Source: Treponema sp.
Lineage (GTDB): Bacteria > Spirochaetota > Spirochaetia > Treponematales > Breznakiellaceae
DNA: 64,000 nt
Assembly: GCA_009777735.1 (NCBI GenBank)
Contig: WRLF01000004.1
Span: forward strand, 1-64,000
Direction of reading: 5' to 3'
In this document: positions 19,472 through 29,110 of the stretch, one piece after another
Layout: every line of letters begins with the position of its first letter
How positions within the stretch are numbered: position 1 is the stretch's first letter
Notes under the pieces: model-generated
What the model was told of the DNA's origin: nothing
The model's input: the letters and a program-made list of their open reading frames with translations, nothing else
Databases searched by the model: none
Position numbers and translations under genes: made by a program

Positions 19472-20239
19472 TTACTCCAGCGGATCGGTTAGAATTTCTG
19501 TTTTACCCTGAAAAATCGCCACAGTATGTTCCCAGTGGGCTGATACACATCTGTCGGCAGTAATGACCGTCCAGCCGTCATCTTTCAGTTCCACATCGCC
19601 CGATCCCCCGTTGATCATGGGTTCGATGGCAAAAACCATGCCGTTGCTCATGCGGGGATTGGGACCATGGGGATAATTGGGCACCTGCGGGTCTTCATGC
19701 AGCGAAAAACCTACGCCGTGACCGCAATATTCCCGGACAATGCCATACCCGCGCGCTTTGGCATGACCCTCCACGGCACGGGCAACCTGAAGCAGGCGAT
19801 CACCGGCTTTCACTGCGGCTATGCCCCGGTACAGGCACTCTCTGGCGGTTATATTCAAGTCGTGTACTTCCCGGCTCACCCTGCCCGCCTCTATGCTGAT
19901 CGCCTGGTCGCTGAAAAAGCCGTCATACTCAATGCCGCAGTCCAGCCCCACCAGGTCGCCCTCGCGGATTTTTCGCTTTGACGGAATACCGTGGATCACT
20001 TCGCTATTAATCGAAATGCAGATTGCCGCAGGAAATGGATCGGATGCCCTGCGCGGACAGTATCCAAGAAACGCCGGTTTTGCTCCGGCCTGTTTTACCC
20101 AGTTCCGCACCCAGAAGTCAATATCGATAGTCTGTACGCCGGGTTTTACCTGGGGGATAAGTTCACGGTACATGGCCGACAGCATCTTGCAGGATACTCT
20201 GATTCCATCAATTTGTTTTTCGGTTTTAAGTTTAATCAT
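19472..20239 (-). CDS. map: Type I methionine aminopeptidase
   Basis: Cytoplasmic metalloprotease of 255 aa that removes the initiator Met from new proteins. The dinuclear metal ligands are visible: the Asp pair in GLDCGIEYDGFFSDQA, His in GHGVGFSLHEDP, Glu in FAIEPMI and Glu in HWEHTVAIF. The first catalytic His is expected at EVIHGIPS. Length is normal. The start overlaps the end of the upstream J-domain gene by 8 nt, so the two are coupled. Confidence 0.96.
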   Translation of the reverse strand: MIKLKTEKQIDGIRVSCKMLSAMYRELIPQVKPGVQTIDIDFWVRNWVKQAGAKPAFLGYCPRRASDPFPAAICISINSEVIHGIPSKRKIREGDLVGLDCGIEYDGFFSDQAISIEAGRVSREVHDLNITARECLYRGIAAVKAGDRLLQVARAVEGHAKARGYGIVREYCGHGVGFSLHEDPQVPNYPHGPNPRMSNGMVFAIEPMINGGSGDVELKDDGWTVITADRCVSAHWEHTVAIFQGKTEILTDPLE

Positions 20240-20981
20240 TGCAGCTAACAGCGCCTCGCTTTTTCATTTTTCGCACAACCTGCTGTGCACCTGTATGGTC
20301 GCCCAGAGCATGCAGTTGTTTTGCCAGCGCACAAAGCCACACAGCATTATCGCGTTCGGGAAAACCAAGCCCTAAAAGTATTTCCATACATTCAATCCAG
20401 GTTTCATCATCCACCTGGGGCCTCAGGCGCCGGCGCACAATCTCCCTTATAAATTTTTCGATTTCGGGGGTAAACCGGCGAAAATAGGGCAGTCTGCGTT
20501 CCTCCCGGATAACAAGCGCCAAAAGCCTGAATGCTTCAAAACAATGCTGCCGCCTGTCAAGTTCCTCGGCAAGGATAAAATAACAGTCCATCCAGTCGTC
20601 CCTGATCATGTACCTGTCAATGGGGAAGTTGATGCCGCCGTTTTTCCGCCACAGGGCAATGGCCTCGTCATTTTCAAGGTGCAGTAATTCATACAGAATG
20701 AGTTTTGCCTGACTTGCCGGGTCATCCGCCTGCTCCCTCAGCCAGGCCCGGTAATCAAAACCTATGGATTCGGTAAAACGGGAATAAACGCGGTCATACT
20801 CGCTGCGGCGCTCTGTGCTGGATAGTGTTTCATAGGCTGTTAAGAGTTTGCGCATTTCCCCTTCGGCGGAATTCCCGGCAATATCAGGATGCAGCCGCTT
20901 GGCTTTTTCGCGAAACGCTTTTTTTATCTCTGCAGCCGTGGCGTTGCGGCCAACGCCAAGAAGGCTGTAGTGGTTGTGCAT
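20232..20981 (-). CDS. J-domain protein
   Basis: Protein of 249 aa with an N-terminal J domain (about 1-65): NHYSLLGVGRNATAAEIKKAF, then the HPD tripeptide in AKRLHPDIAG. No G/F-rich or zinc-finger region follows, so it is not canonical DnaJ. The remaining 180 residues are helical and may form repeats. It would stimulate a DnaK-type Hsp70 on a specific client. It overlaps map by 8 nt. No ribosome-binding site precedes the ATG; a TACTAT box ends 6 nt upstream, so a leaderless mRNA is possible. Confidence 0.88.
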   Translation of the reverse strand: MHNHYSLLGVGRNATAAEIKKAFREKAKRLHPDIAGNSAEGEMRKLLTAYETLSSTERRSEYDRVYSRFTESIGFDYRAWLREQADDPASQAKLILYELLHLENDEAIALWRKNGGINFPIDRYMIRDDWMDCYFILAEELDRRQHCFEAFRLLALVIREERRLPYFRRFTPEIEKFIREIVRRRLRPQVDDETWIECMEILLGLGFPERDNAVWLCALAKQLHALGDHTGAQQVVRKMKKRGAVSCND

Positions 20982-21049
20982 GGTAAAATAGTAAAGAAAA
21001 AAGACACTAAGTTAAAGCACCGTGTCAGGCAGAGGGGATGAATTTTACA

Positions 21050-21076
21050 GGCGGGGGAGCAGTCACTTCCCCCGCC
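21050..21076. terminator. GC-rich hairpin downstream of the 152-aa gene
   Basis: A 9-bp perfect stem (GGCGGGGGA / TCCCCCGCC) with a 9-nt loop lies just past the stop of the 21100-21558 gene and before the J-domain gene. It is followed on the gene side by two copies of AAGCGGGTTA. No long T-run follows on the minus strand, so termination may be weak. Confidence 0.45.
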
Positions 21077-21099
21077 AAGCGGGTTACCCGTCAAGCGGG

Positions 21100-21558
21100 T
21101 TAATACACTAATATGGCATAATTACCGCTGGCTTCAAAAGACTCAACTATTATCAGTATGGAATCGCCGCTGTTATAATGTACGCCTCTTGTGATTTCAA
21201 TTGAATTTATTTCCCTCTCTTCGTTAAGCGTCCTGTCTACATCGGCCAGAACGGTAATAACTCTGTTTCCGGTGATATTCAAAACAGAGATTCTTATATC
21301 GGCAAACGGCGCTGCTAAATTTGCGCTGCTATCTGCATCACGCCACAGGATGTAGTAAAATGGGTCTGTCAGATTATCAACACGGAAAAACTGCCTTCCA
21401 AAGCCCGTTATGTGTTTATGCAGCAAATTACTGACTGCATTTGGCCGCGGCTGCAATACCTGTATTACCTCATTCGTGGGTGCAGGCTGGGCCATTACCG
21501 GGAATCCTATTACCGCAGCAAGTACGATAATTCCTAAGAGTTTGATCATGCTTTTCAT
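21100..21558 (-). CDS. Small exported protein of unknown function
   Basis: 152 aa with a clean signal peptide ending GFPVMAQ; no lipobox. The mature part is predominantly beta (ADIRISVLNITGNRVITVLADVDR, GDSILIIVESFEASGNYAILVY). I do not recognise a family. AGGAG 7-8 nt upstream supports ATG 21558; a second ATG lies 9 nt inside. It sits downstream of a two-component pair on the same strand, 120 nt after the regulator gene, so it could be a target or just a neighbour. Confidence 0.7.
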   Translation of the reverse strand: MKSMIKLLGIIVLAAVIGFPVMAQPAPTNEVIQVLQPRPNAVSNLLHKHITGFGRQFFRVDNLTDPFYYILWRDADSSANLAAPFADIRISVLNITGNRVITVLADVDRTLNEEREINSIEITRGVHYNSGDSILIIVESFEASGNYAILVY

Positions 21559-21677
21559 AAAATTTCTCCTAAAAAATAATTAAAAACTGTGGAAAATAAT
21601 ACACTATATCAGGAAAAATTCGGGGAATTGTGTCCAGTCTGAACTGTACTTATAGCCTGTTTTTTCTGGCCTGTTGG

Positions 21678-22292
21678 TCAGTGAATTTCCGGCGCAACCA
21701 AACCGTGGCTTACCGCATATATGGCAAATTTTGAGATGCTGTCAAAACCCGTTTTATCCAATATTGATGTTATATATTGCTTGATCCTTGATTCCGATAT
21801 TTCAAGTTTTTTTGCCATCTCATCCCGCTCAATCCCCTGACATACCATGCGGATAATGGCAATTTCCTTTTCGGAAAATGTACCGGTAAAAGGCGTAACA
21901 TCGGCCGGACCGGGATAAATACCCGCCCCTTTCATGGTGCTGCGAATCACGTACAGCAGATGATCTTTTTCCGTGTTTTTGTACAGGTAACTGTGCGCTC
22001 CGGCCTTCCTTGCTTCTTCGGCAAACGTAATTTCCGGCAGTCCGGTCATTATAACCACTTTTATTTTTGAAAATTCCCTTCGTATTTCTGCTGTAGAGCG
22101 TATGCCGCTGGAATTGTTTTTTGTTACCACATCCATCAATACCAGATCGGGCTGTAGTTTCCGGCATAAACCGGGCGCTAATGCGGCATCATCCGTTCCG
22201 CCAATTACTTTCATGTCGTCCTGCCCGTTGATCAGGTGTTCCAGCGAGTCCCTCAGTATAGTTTGATCTTCCACGATTAAAATTTTAATCAT
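21678..22292 (-). CDS. LuxR/NarL-type response regulator
   Basis: 204 aa: a receiver domain (about 1-120) with acidic residues in IVEDQT and the phospho-Asp in PDLVLMDVV (about residue 54), then a LuxR-type helix-turn-helix (about 140-200; FSEKEIAIIRMVCQGIERDEMAKKLEISESRIKQY). It would bind DNA when phosphorylated. It follows the hybrid kinase gene by 53 nt on the same strand and is the likely output partner. The start ATG has no clear Shine-Dalgarno sequence. Confidence 0.92.
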   Translation of the reverse strand: MIKILIVEDQTILRDSLEHLINGQDDMKVIGGTDDAALAPGLCRKLQPDLVLMDVVTKNNSSGIRSTAEIRREFSKIKVVIMTGLPEITFAEEARKAGAHSYLYKNTEKDHLLYVIRSTMKGAGIYPGPADVTPFTGTFSEKEIAIIRMVCQGIERDEMAKKLEISESRIKQYITSILDKTGFDSISKFAIYAVSHGLVAPEIH

Positions 22293-22345
22293 TTGTTAAA
22301 ATAATACCCTATACCGGGAAAAAAGTGTGGCTTTTTATTCGTTTT

Positions 22346-25300
22346 TCACTGTATTTTAACATGGTTTTTACTGTCCATTTTGGCAGTGATTACATTATCA
22401 ATTACATTCAGAGCTTTCTGAGTTTTATCTTCCAGCAATAAATCGTAAAGTGAAAAATATATATTGCGTTCTTCGGGGCTTAAATTTATCTTTCCCAGAT
22501 CCGCTACCATTTTTCCGGCAGTTTTTAAATCTCCGCTTTGAATCTCTTTTTTAATCCGCTGTATTACATTCTGTATGCTGTTTTCATCTGCTCCGATCTG
22601 CGATGGCGGCTGTTCCCCGTTCCCTGTCATCTTTATTTTAAATTCAGTGCAGAAAGCAGGAAGTATTTCCCGTATTGTTTGTACATCTTCTTTTTGCCCG
22701 GCTTCCGCAAGTACCAATGCAAGCGGGCTGTCAGTGGTAAGCAATCCGATAAATGCAGTAAACTCCCGGATATACACAGCATCAATTTCCCGGCCGCTGG
22801 CAAAAGCAAAGCAAAAATGGTTCAGCCTGTCGAGTCGCTGAGTATCAAGTTCGGCTGCAAAATTTACCGGCAGAGATGGGGATCGGAGTAACTCCCGGTT
22901 ATTGATCCCCGGGCCAATCCATTTCTTTACCGCTTTGTCCAGTTCCTGCGGGTTTACCGGCTTGGTAAGATAATCCTGAAAACCATGCTCCAGATAGAAT
23001 TCTTTCATATCACGCAGAGCATTGGCAGTCATGGCTATAATAGGTACCGGGGAAGAGTTGATCACTTCACGGATTCTGGCGGCGGTTTCTACACCGTCCA
23101 TTTCGGGCATCATGTGATCCATAAATATAAGGCTGTAATCATGCTGCTTTACCAGATCAATTGCTTCCTGTCCCGATCCGGCCGTGTCAATATGCAGGCC
23201 GTAGGGTTTAAGCAACCCCCCGGCTACCAGCAGGTTCTCCGGAATATCGTCAACTATCAGCACCCTGCAACCGGGCAGTTCAACAGGTATTATTTCCTGT
23301 ACTTTTTTATATGATGCATAGCTGAAATTACGCAGGGATTCGGCACATTCTTCTCCGATGGGTGGAGCCTGAATTTCTTCCTGCAAAATCCACGCAGTAA
23401 AACATGAACCTTTGCCGTATTCGCTTTCTGCGGAAATTCCTCCACCCATCATTTCCGCAAGGGTTTTGGTGATAGCCAGCCCAAGCCCTGTCCCTTCAAC
23501 TTTTCTGTTTGCCTGTGCGTCAAGCTGTGCATAATTCTCAAAGAGCCTGTCCATATCTTCGGGACGGATGCCGATACCGGTATCGGAAATAATAAATTTG
23601 ACTAAAACATTATTTGTTAATTTTTCATTGATAATTGTTAATTTGATTTCTCCTTCATTCGTGTACTTTATCGCGTTGGAAAGCAGGTTGTTGAGGATTT
23701 GCCTGATCCGCAATTCATCGCCTCTGAGTTTTGCGGGGAAGCCGGAGCTGATTTCCAGGACAAACCGGACGGGTTTCCCGCTTATGCGTATCCTGTTAAG
23801 GCCGGCTGTACCGCTGATGAGCGGGGCGGTTTCGTATTCGGCGGGAATTAATTCCAGTTTGCCGGATTCTATTTTGGAGATGTCCAGTATTTCATTGATT
23901 AAACTTAACAGCATTGTGCCGGAGCGATGTATGTGGGTAATGTTTTCTCTTGCGGACGGCTGCAGTTCTCCCCGCAGTTCTATTTCGGAAAATCCGATGA
24001 CAGCGTTCAGGGGACTGCGGATCTCGTGGCTCATGATCGCCAGAAAATCGCTTTTTGCCTGCGAAGCTTCCTGGGCGATTGCTGTCTGCTCTTTCAGTTC
24101 CAGGGTACGTTCATGTACCTGTTCTTCCAGGATGATGTTTGATTGCTCCAACTGCCGGTACATTCCCCTGAACCGCTGCGACAGGGTAATTGCCATACCA
24201 ATGTGAAAGACAAAGGTGCTGTACAAAAAGAGGCTTGACGAGTTGTGAAAAAATAAAATATCCACAACGTCATAAATCCCGCAAAGGTAGACCACAACCA
24301 AACCTACAAGAATAATGTTAACGGAAGAGTCCGTTTTTTTTTCTTTACGCCTGCTGCGGATATAATGGGCAGTATTGTAGAAAAAAACATAAGAAAAATA
24401 AAGCAAAACCGTAGCGCTCCATATCATTAAAACATCATCACCGTATTGGGCGCTGAAAAAAATCTGGGTCAGACTCAGGATGCCGTAAAATATGAGAAAG
24501 CCCCAGGTAATTTTGGTAATTTTCCGTGTCCCGAAGTGTTCGATAAACAGACCAAGCATGGGAACCATTATAAACAGGGAAATATATTCCAGACGAATGG
24601 TGATATCGGAATTGGGGATGATGTAATTCACAATACCGCTGAACATGAGCGTGTAGACGCAGAGCAGAACGGAAGAAATACTGTAATAAAGATTATAAAG
24701 CTCCTCTTTTTTCCTGATCGAAAGAAAGATGATGAGGTAATGTACGGCGGTAAATCCGAAAATTCCGCAGAGAGCCATTGCCAGAATGTTCACATGACGC
24801 CTTTTTATTACGTTATAATCGTCCATGTAATAAGGCGATGAATAATACAGCCCGGTAACGGCGTAACAGGGATCGCCTGCAATCCTGAATGCAAGTATAT
24901 TGATACCCTCAAGCAAGAGGCCGGCGTCCACCGGAAAATGTACTCCCCGCCAATTCCGGCGGCTGATGATTTGCCCTTCTTCATTGAGGTGCATTTCTCT
25001 TTTTACCAGGCGCCCGTTGAAGTAAACCTCCCAATTTTCGCCTATGTAGCCAAGAAAAATGCCCGGCTCCTTCCCTGAAGCCAATGCCGCGCTGTCAAGT
25101 TCTATGGGGATGGCGATGGTGAATTCCTGCGCCGGTATTCCATGCGGCGAAAGGAAGGCGCGGCGGGGAAGGTCCGGCAGGGGAGAATTGATGATCCGCA
25201 GTTGAGGAGCCGTAAAGGGGAACCATACGTCTGCAGAGGCAGAAATACCCGTCTGCTCAAAGGTAAAGTCCGGCGGCATATCCTGTATTTCCAACAGATC

Positions 25301-25471
25301 AAAACCATGCCTGACAAAAGCGGGGTACTCCATGATGTTACGGTAGAGTGGGCTGCTTCCGCCCTGCCAGACTACCATTTGCACATGCCATTGATATGAC
25401 ACCAATGCCAGTATTGCAGCGGTGAAGAGGACGGGAACGAGGAATTTTATAAAGGCTTGTTTTTGAATCAT
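22346..25471 (-). CDS. 7TM hybrid sensor histidine kinase
   Basis: About 1041 aa. N-terminal membrane helix, an extracytoplasmic beta-rich domain (about 60-230), a seven-helix membrane block (about 240-435) of the 7TMR-DISM type, a short coiled coil, a HisKA domain with the phospho-His in MSHEIRSPLNAV (about 482), a HATPase domain (DTGIGIRPED, GTGLGLAI), a receiver domain (VLIVDDIPEN; phospho-Asp in FMDHMMPEMDG, about 783) and a 180-residue tail that might contain a diverged phosphotransfer region. 7TMR-DISM extracellular domains often resemble carbohydrate-binding folds. The track start is 36 codons upstream; I prefer ATG 25471, which begins the membrane helix, though it has no good ribosome-binding site. 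Confidence 0.9.
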   Translation of the reverse strand: MIQKQAFIKFLVPVLFTAAILALVSYQWHVQMVVWQGGSSPLYRNIMEYPAFVRHGFDLLEIQDMPPDFTFEQTGISASADVWFPFTAPQLRIINSPLPDLPRRAFLSPHGIPAQEFTIAIPIELDSAALASGKEPGIFLGYIGENWEVYFNGRLVKREMHLNEEGQIISRRNWRGVHFPVDAGLLLEGINILAFRIAGDPCYAVTGLYYSSPYYMDDYNVIKRRHVNILAMALCGIFGFTAVHYLIIFLSIRKKEELYNLYYSISSVLLCVYTLMFSGIVNYIIPNSDITIRLEYISLFIMVPMLGLFIEHFGTRKITKITWGFLIFYGILSLTQIFFSAQYGDDVLMIWSATVLLYFSYVFFYNTAHYIRSRRKEKKTDSSVNIILVGLVVVYLCGIYDVVDILFFHNSSSLFLYSTFVFHIGMAITLSQRFRGMYRQLEQSNIILEEQVHERTLELKEQTAIAQEASQAKSDFLAIMSHEIRSPLNAVIGFSEIELRGELQPSARENITHIHRSGTMLLSLINEILDISKIESGKLELIPAEYETAPLISGTAGLNRIRISGKPVRFVLEISSGFPAKLRGDELRIRQILNNLLSNAIKYTNEGEIKLTIINEKLTNNVLVKFIISDTGIGIRPEDMDRLFENYAQLDAQANRKVEGTGLGLAITKTLAEMMGGGISAESEYGKGSCFTAWILQEEIQAPPIGEECAESLRNFSYASYKKVQEIIPVELPGCRVLIVDDIPENLLVAGGLLKPYGLHIDTAGSGQEAIDLVKQHDYSLIFMDHMMPEMDGVETAARIREVINSSPVPIIAMTANALRDMKEFYLEHGFQDYLTKPVNPQELDKAVKKWIGPGINNRELLRSPSLPVNFAAELDTQRLDRLNHFCFAFASGREIDAVYIREFTAFIGLLTTDSPLALVLAEAGQKEDVQTIREILPAFCTEFKIKMTGNGEQPPSQIGADENSIQNVIQRIKKEIQSGDLKTAGKMVADLGKINLSPEERNIYFSLYDLLLEDKTQKALNVIDNVITAKMDSKNHVKIQ

Positions 25472-25595
25472 TGGTAAGCCATGTATCCAATATAGCCGGA
25501 AAGGATTAAAAGGAAAAGTCAGAAAAACAACCTGACTGCCCTTCATGCCTGAGACATACATGAGGGAATTGATAGACACAGGAGCTGTTTTTCAT

Positions 25596-25601
25596 TATAG
25601 T
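25596..25601 (+). promoter_or_regulatory. -10 box directly upstream of a lipoprotein start
   Basis: TATAGT ends 6 nt before the ATG at 25608. No Shine-Dalgarno sequence lies between, so transcription would begin at or next to the start codon. The -35 is weak. Confidence 0.4.
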
Positions 25602-25607
25602 GATTGT

Positions 25608-26045
25608 ATGAACAAATCATATCCACAAGCTGTTTCTTTTGTGGCACTGGTATTTCTTGCCATAATGGGTTTTTCCTCATGTGCCACCACTATAATAAAC
25701 ATTCCCGAAGATCTAAGCCCTGCAGAGATCATTCAGAGGGCGCAGGAAGCATCTGACAGAAACCGCTATGCTGCCGCACTCCAGTATTATGAGGCGCTGC
25801 TTGAGCGAAATCCCGATAACATGGAACTGGTCTGTACCGCAGAATATGAAATTGCCTTTATCAACTATAAACTGAAAAATTATGCACAGGCAAGAGAAGG
25901 ATTTAATGCACTTCTTGAACGGTATAACAACCCCGGCATGGAAATACTGCCGGACAAATTCAGGATATTGTCAAATATTGTATTACAACAGATAGATGAA
26001 AAAGAAAATCAAAGACGGCTGTTCGCCATATTTAGAAAAGAATAA
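25608..26045 (+). CDS. Small TPR-like lipoprotein
   Basis: About 145 aa. Signal peptide and lipobox (LVFLAIMGFSSC), then helical pairs resembling tetratricopeptide repeats (AEIIQRAQEASDRNRYAAALQYYEALLERNP; YEIAFINYKLKNYAQAREGFNALLERYNN). TPR lipoproteins typically scaffold envelope complexes. The track start (25545) is too early; ATG 25608 starts the signal peptide. No ribosome-binding site is seen, but a TATAGT box ends 6 nt upstream. It is convergent with the VWA gene (6-nt gap). Confidence 0.8.
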   Translation: MNKSYPQAVSFVALVFLAIMGFSSCATTIINIPEDLSPAEIIQRAQEASDRNRYAAALQYYEALLERNPDNMELVCTAEYEIAFINYKLKNYAQAREGFNALLERYNNPGMEILPDKFRILSNIVLQQIDEKENQRRLFAIFRKE

Positions 26046-26051
26046 AATTCC

Positions 26052-27152
26052 CTATTGCGGTAATATTATCGCATGAACATCAATGCCTCTCCGCTCAACT
26101 TCCCTGTCTACCATTTGTTTGGTAATACTGCCGCGCGGACGGGGATGGGGGGGAGCATCACCAATAAGGATCATTATCCTGCTGTCCGCCGCCCACGAAA
26201 ACCTCATTGCTCCGGCATAGAGAGCTTCAAATACCGCTTCGGGAATATCCCCGCCGCCGCCAACCCTGATTGAGTTTATATTCCGCCTGATAGCCGCAAA
26301 GTCTGTGGTAAAAGGAAACACACGGTTGACGAACTCATCTCCGTAATCCTTGAAAAAAACCATGCCAATTCTAAACGAATCAAACTCGGCAACCATCTCC
26401 TCCAGCATGGGGATCAATTCTGCACGGATAGCATCAAAATAAGGCCGCATGGATCCGGTAACGTCAAGAACAACAACGATGTCAACATCATTGCCTTTTT
26501 CTCTGTCCAGAATTTCAATAACCTGTTCTACCGTATCTGCGGGCCCGGTTGAATACCGGGTGTTGCTCCCGGCAATTTGGGTAAATGCATCAATTGTTTC
26601 GGGAAGATATGTATTTTCCGGCACCGCTCTTTCCTGCGTGATCCGGAGCATAAATGGATTGTCCAGAAATGGACCGCGATAATCGGCATAGGCATAATAA
26701 AAAGCACGTACATTCAGATACGTTCCGTCGCCAACCTGTACCTCGCCATGACGCCTGTCAGGATACCCGTAGTAAAGAGTTGTCGGAATGTAGATATGGT
26801 ACGCCCAGCCAAAAACCGGATGCCGGACAGGAGTAGACGAGACTAAAGAATATATACTGCTGGAAGCAGGTATGGGGCGGCCGTCAATGAGGCGGATTTC
26901 ATTGCCGTTAACATCATTTCTCTCGGCTGTCCGGTATGCGTAATTTTCAGCATAGAATTCCGTTTCCCTCGTTGTTTCGGTAAGCAAAACCGATGATATA
27001 TCGGGCTTGTAACGGATAAATAAATGATAACCGCCGTCCGGACGAAGTTCTATTAACAGGTCATCCGGAGAAAGGCTTAAATCCTGAGCATGTAAAAACG
27101 AAAACGGAATTAAGATAATAAAAAACAAAAAACAAAAAAAAGACTTACCCAT
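26052..27152 (-). CDS. Exported von Willebrand factor A domain protein
   Basis: About 366 aa with a signal peptide (SFFCFLFFIILIPFSFLHAQ). An N-terminal beta-rich region of about 190 residues precedes a VWA domain whose metal site is visible as VVVLDVTGSMRPYF (DxTGS form) with a later GGGGDIPEAVFEAL carrying the expected Thr/Asp-like loop. VWA domains mediate metal-dependent protein binding. The track start at 27242 lies inside the divergent HD gene; ATG 27152 starts the signal peptide. The partner is unknown. Confidence 0.86.
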   Translation of the reverse strand: MGKSFFCFLFFIILIPFSFLHAQDLSLSPDDLLIELRPDGGYHLFIRYKPDISSVLLTETTRETEFYAENYAYRTAERNDVNGNEIRLIDGRPIPASSSIYSLVSSTPVRHPVFGWAYHIYIPTTLYYGYPDRRHGEVQVGDGTYLNVRAFYYAYADYRGPFLDNPFMLRITQERAVPENTYLPETIDAFTQIAGSNTRYSTGPADTVEQVIEILDREKGNDVDIVVVLDVTGSMRPYFDAIRAELIPMLEEMVAEFDSFRIGMVFFKDYGDEFVNRVFPFTTDFAAIRRNINSIRVGGGGDIPEAVFEALYAGAMRFSWAADSRIMILIGDAPPHPRPRGSITKQMVDREVERRGIDVHAIILPQ

Positions 27153-27175
27153 ATCTATAATTATCGGAAAAATGC

Positions 27176-27184
27176 TGTTATAAT
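27176..27184 (+). promoter_or_regulatory. Extended -10 promoter abutting the HD gene
   Basis: TGTTATAAT is a perfect extended -10 element. It ends 6 nt before ATG 27191, with no Shine-Dalgarno sequence in between. A leaderless transcript is the simplest reading. Confidence 0.6.
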
Positions 27185-27190
27185 AAATAT

Positions 27191-28009
27191 ATGAAAAGAT
27201 CCCGCAAAGAAAACAAACTTGATAACGAACTGATAGAAGCAATCAGGGCCTTAAACCTTTCCGGAAAGGCAGAAACCGCAATGAATGTGCTTTTATCGGA
27301 TGATGAACTACAGGCAGCCCAGGAATACGCCAATATTGTGTCAATAGTCAGACTGGGGTTTAACGACCACGGGCCGGTACACATGAGAATTGTCGCCATG
27401 AACGGTATACTTATGCTTAAGCTGCTGCATGATGCGGGAGTCAAAACAAGCCTGGAAAAAGACGGCTGCGGTGATTTTGAAGACAGCCTTATTGCGGTTA
27501 TCAGCGCATGCATGCTGCACGATGTGGGAATGGGCGTGGGAAGGCAGGATCACGAGTTACACAGCATAAACCTGTCCCACTTCATAATCGACCGGCTTGT
27601 CAGGAAAGTATACGGTTCTGATATGCAAAAACAGGTAATGGTCCGCGCGCTCACGGTAGAAGGTATTACGGGACACATGGGCGCCCGTGCAATCCATTCC
27701 CTTGAAGCCGGTGTAGTGCAGGTTGCGGACGGCTGCGATATGACGAAGGGCAGAGCACGCATCCCCATCCAGTTGGGATTGGCACAGAAAATCGGCCACA
27801 TCCATCAGTACTCGGCCAACTCTATCGACAATGTCTGTATAAAAGCCGGGCAGGAAAAACCTATCAGGGTTGATGTGTATATGTCGAACGAAGCAGGTTA
27901 TTTCCAGGTTGAAGAGGTACTGCTTAAAAAAATCGCCGGCAGCACGGCAAAAACACATATAGAATTATATGCGCAAGTAAGGGATGAAGAAGCCAGGCAG
28001 TACTTGTAA
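27191..28009 (+). CDS. HD-domain phosphohydrolase-like protein
   Basis: 272-aa cytoplasmic protein with an HD metal motif (CMLHDVGMGVGRQDHE, about residues 110-125), a preceding His in NDHGPVHMRIV and a later acidic site in VVQVADGCDMTKGRAR. This layout matches HD proteins acting on phosphoesters such as nucleotides, but the substrate is unknown. The N-terminal 50 residues are helical. It is divergent from the VWA gene; 38 nt separate the two starts. Start supported by the frame and by an extended -10 box just upstream. Confidence 0.85.
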   Translation: MKRSRKENKLDNELIEAIRALNLSGKAETAMNVLLSDDELQAAQEYANIVSIVRLGFNDHGPVHMRIVAMNGILMLKLLHDAGVKTSLEKDGCGDFEDSLIAVISACMLHDVGMGVGRQDHELHSINLSHFIIDRLVRKVYGSDMQKQVMVRALTVEGITGHMGARAIHSLEAGVVQVADGCDMTKGRARIPIQLGLAQKIGHIHQYSANSIDNVCIKAGQEKPIRVDVYMSNEAGYFQVEEVLLKKIAGSTAKTHIELYAQVRDEEARQYL

Positions 28010-28125
28010 AGGCTCATGCAAAACTAATTTAATACAGAAATGTATGCGGAAAGTACACTTATGCGGGGCCTATCATGTTTTTGGGACATACATTGTTGTT
28101 GTTATAGTTGTGCACCCAATATACC

Positions 28126-29109
28126 TCATTTCCCGGAAATTTCAAGTTTTTTTTTCAGTTCTCCCCGCAGCAGTTCCGCTGTTTCCGCATCCGTTCTGCC
28201 GGCCATGAGTTTTTTGGCATCCGGCAGTGAGGCGAAAAAAGTAACCTGCCGTTTTGCATAACGGCGGCTGTTACGGGCAACGAGTTCCTGAACGCCGGCA
28301 ATATCCTGCGAAAGCCGGTACCCGCTATTCGCATCTTCCACAAAAAATTCCCGGTAACCAATGGCCCGCAGACCGGGATCTTGAGGCGTATATCCGGCCT
28401 CATACAAACAGCGGACTTCATCGGGCAGGCCCTGTGCAAACATGGCGGCGCAGCGGGCATCAATGCGGCGGTACAGCTCTTCCCTTGGCCGGAACAGACC
28501 GATGACGGTAAAGCGGTACTGCGGTCTGGGAGGTGCATCAGCATTATACGAACTTAACGGTCGCCCGCTAAGACGCTGTACTTCCACCGCTCGCAGCAGG
28601 CGGTATTCGTCGTTAAGGTGAATTTTTTCAGCGCTTGCCGGGTCAAAACGGGCAAGCTCTTCCATGAGGGCTGCAGCGCCGTTTCTCCGCAATTCCTGTT
28701 TAAGCGCGGTTCGCATCTCAGCATCGGCGGGGGGCGCTTCGGGCAGCCCCGTGATAAAATTTTTCAGGTAAAATCCGGTACCGCCGCACACCACCGGAAG
28801 GGCGCCCCTGCGGACAATGCCGGTAATGGCATTATCGGCAAGGCGGACAAAATCCCCGGCACTGAACTGCTCTGATGGTTCGCATATATCTATGAGGTGG
28901 TGAGGAAGCTGCGTACATTCTTCAGCGGACGGCTTTGCCGTACCAATATCCATTCCCCGGTACACTTGCATGGAATCGGCCGAGACAACCTCCGCTTTGC
29001 AAATGCCGGAACCGCAGCTGCCGAACAGGTGCAGTAAAACATTGGTTTTTCCGGATGCAGTGGGACCAAAAAGAACTAAAACAGGAATGGGATCTTTAAC
29101 AGAATCCAT
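28126..29109 (-). CDS. miaA: tRNA dimethylallyltransferase
   Basis: About 327 aa. It adds a dimethylallyl group to A37 of tRNAs that read UNN codons. P-loop VLFGPTASGKTN at the N-terminus, substrate motif VSADSMQVYRGMDIGTAKP, HLIDICEPSEQFSAGDF, GGTGFYLKN and RRYAKRQVTFF are all characteristic. ATG 29109 is preferred over the track start at 29136. Followed upstream by a palindromic intergenic element and the rho cluster. Length is normal. Confidence 0.95.
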   Translation of the reverse strand: MDSVKDPIPVLVLFGPTASGKTNVLLHLFGSCGSGICKAEVVSADSMQVYRGMDIGTAKPSAEECTQLPHHLIDICEPSEQFSAGDFVRLADNAITGIVRRGALPVVCGGTGFYLKNFITGLPEAPPADAEMRTALKQELRRNGAAALMEELARFDPASAEKIHLNDEYRLLRAVEVQRLSGRPLSSYNADAPPRPQYRFTVIGLFRPREELYRRIDARCAAMFAQGLPDEVRCLYEAGYTPQDPGLRAIGYREFFVEDANSGYRLSQDIAGVQELVARNSRRYAKRQVTFFASLPDAKKLMAGRTDAETAELLRGELKKKLEISGK

Positions 29110-29110
29110 G

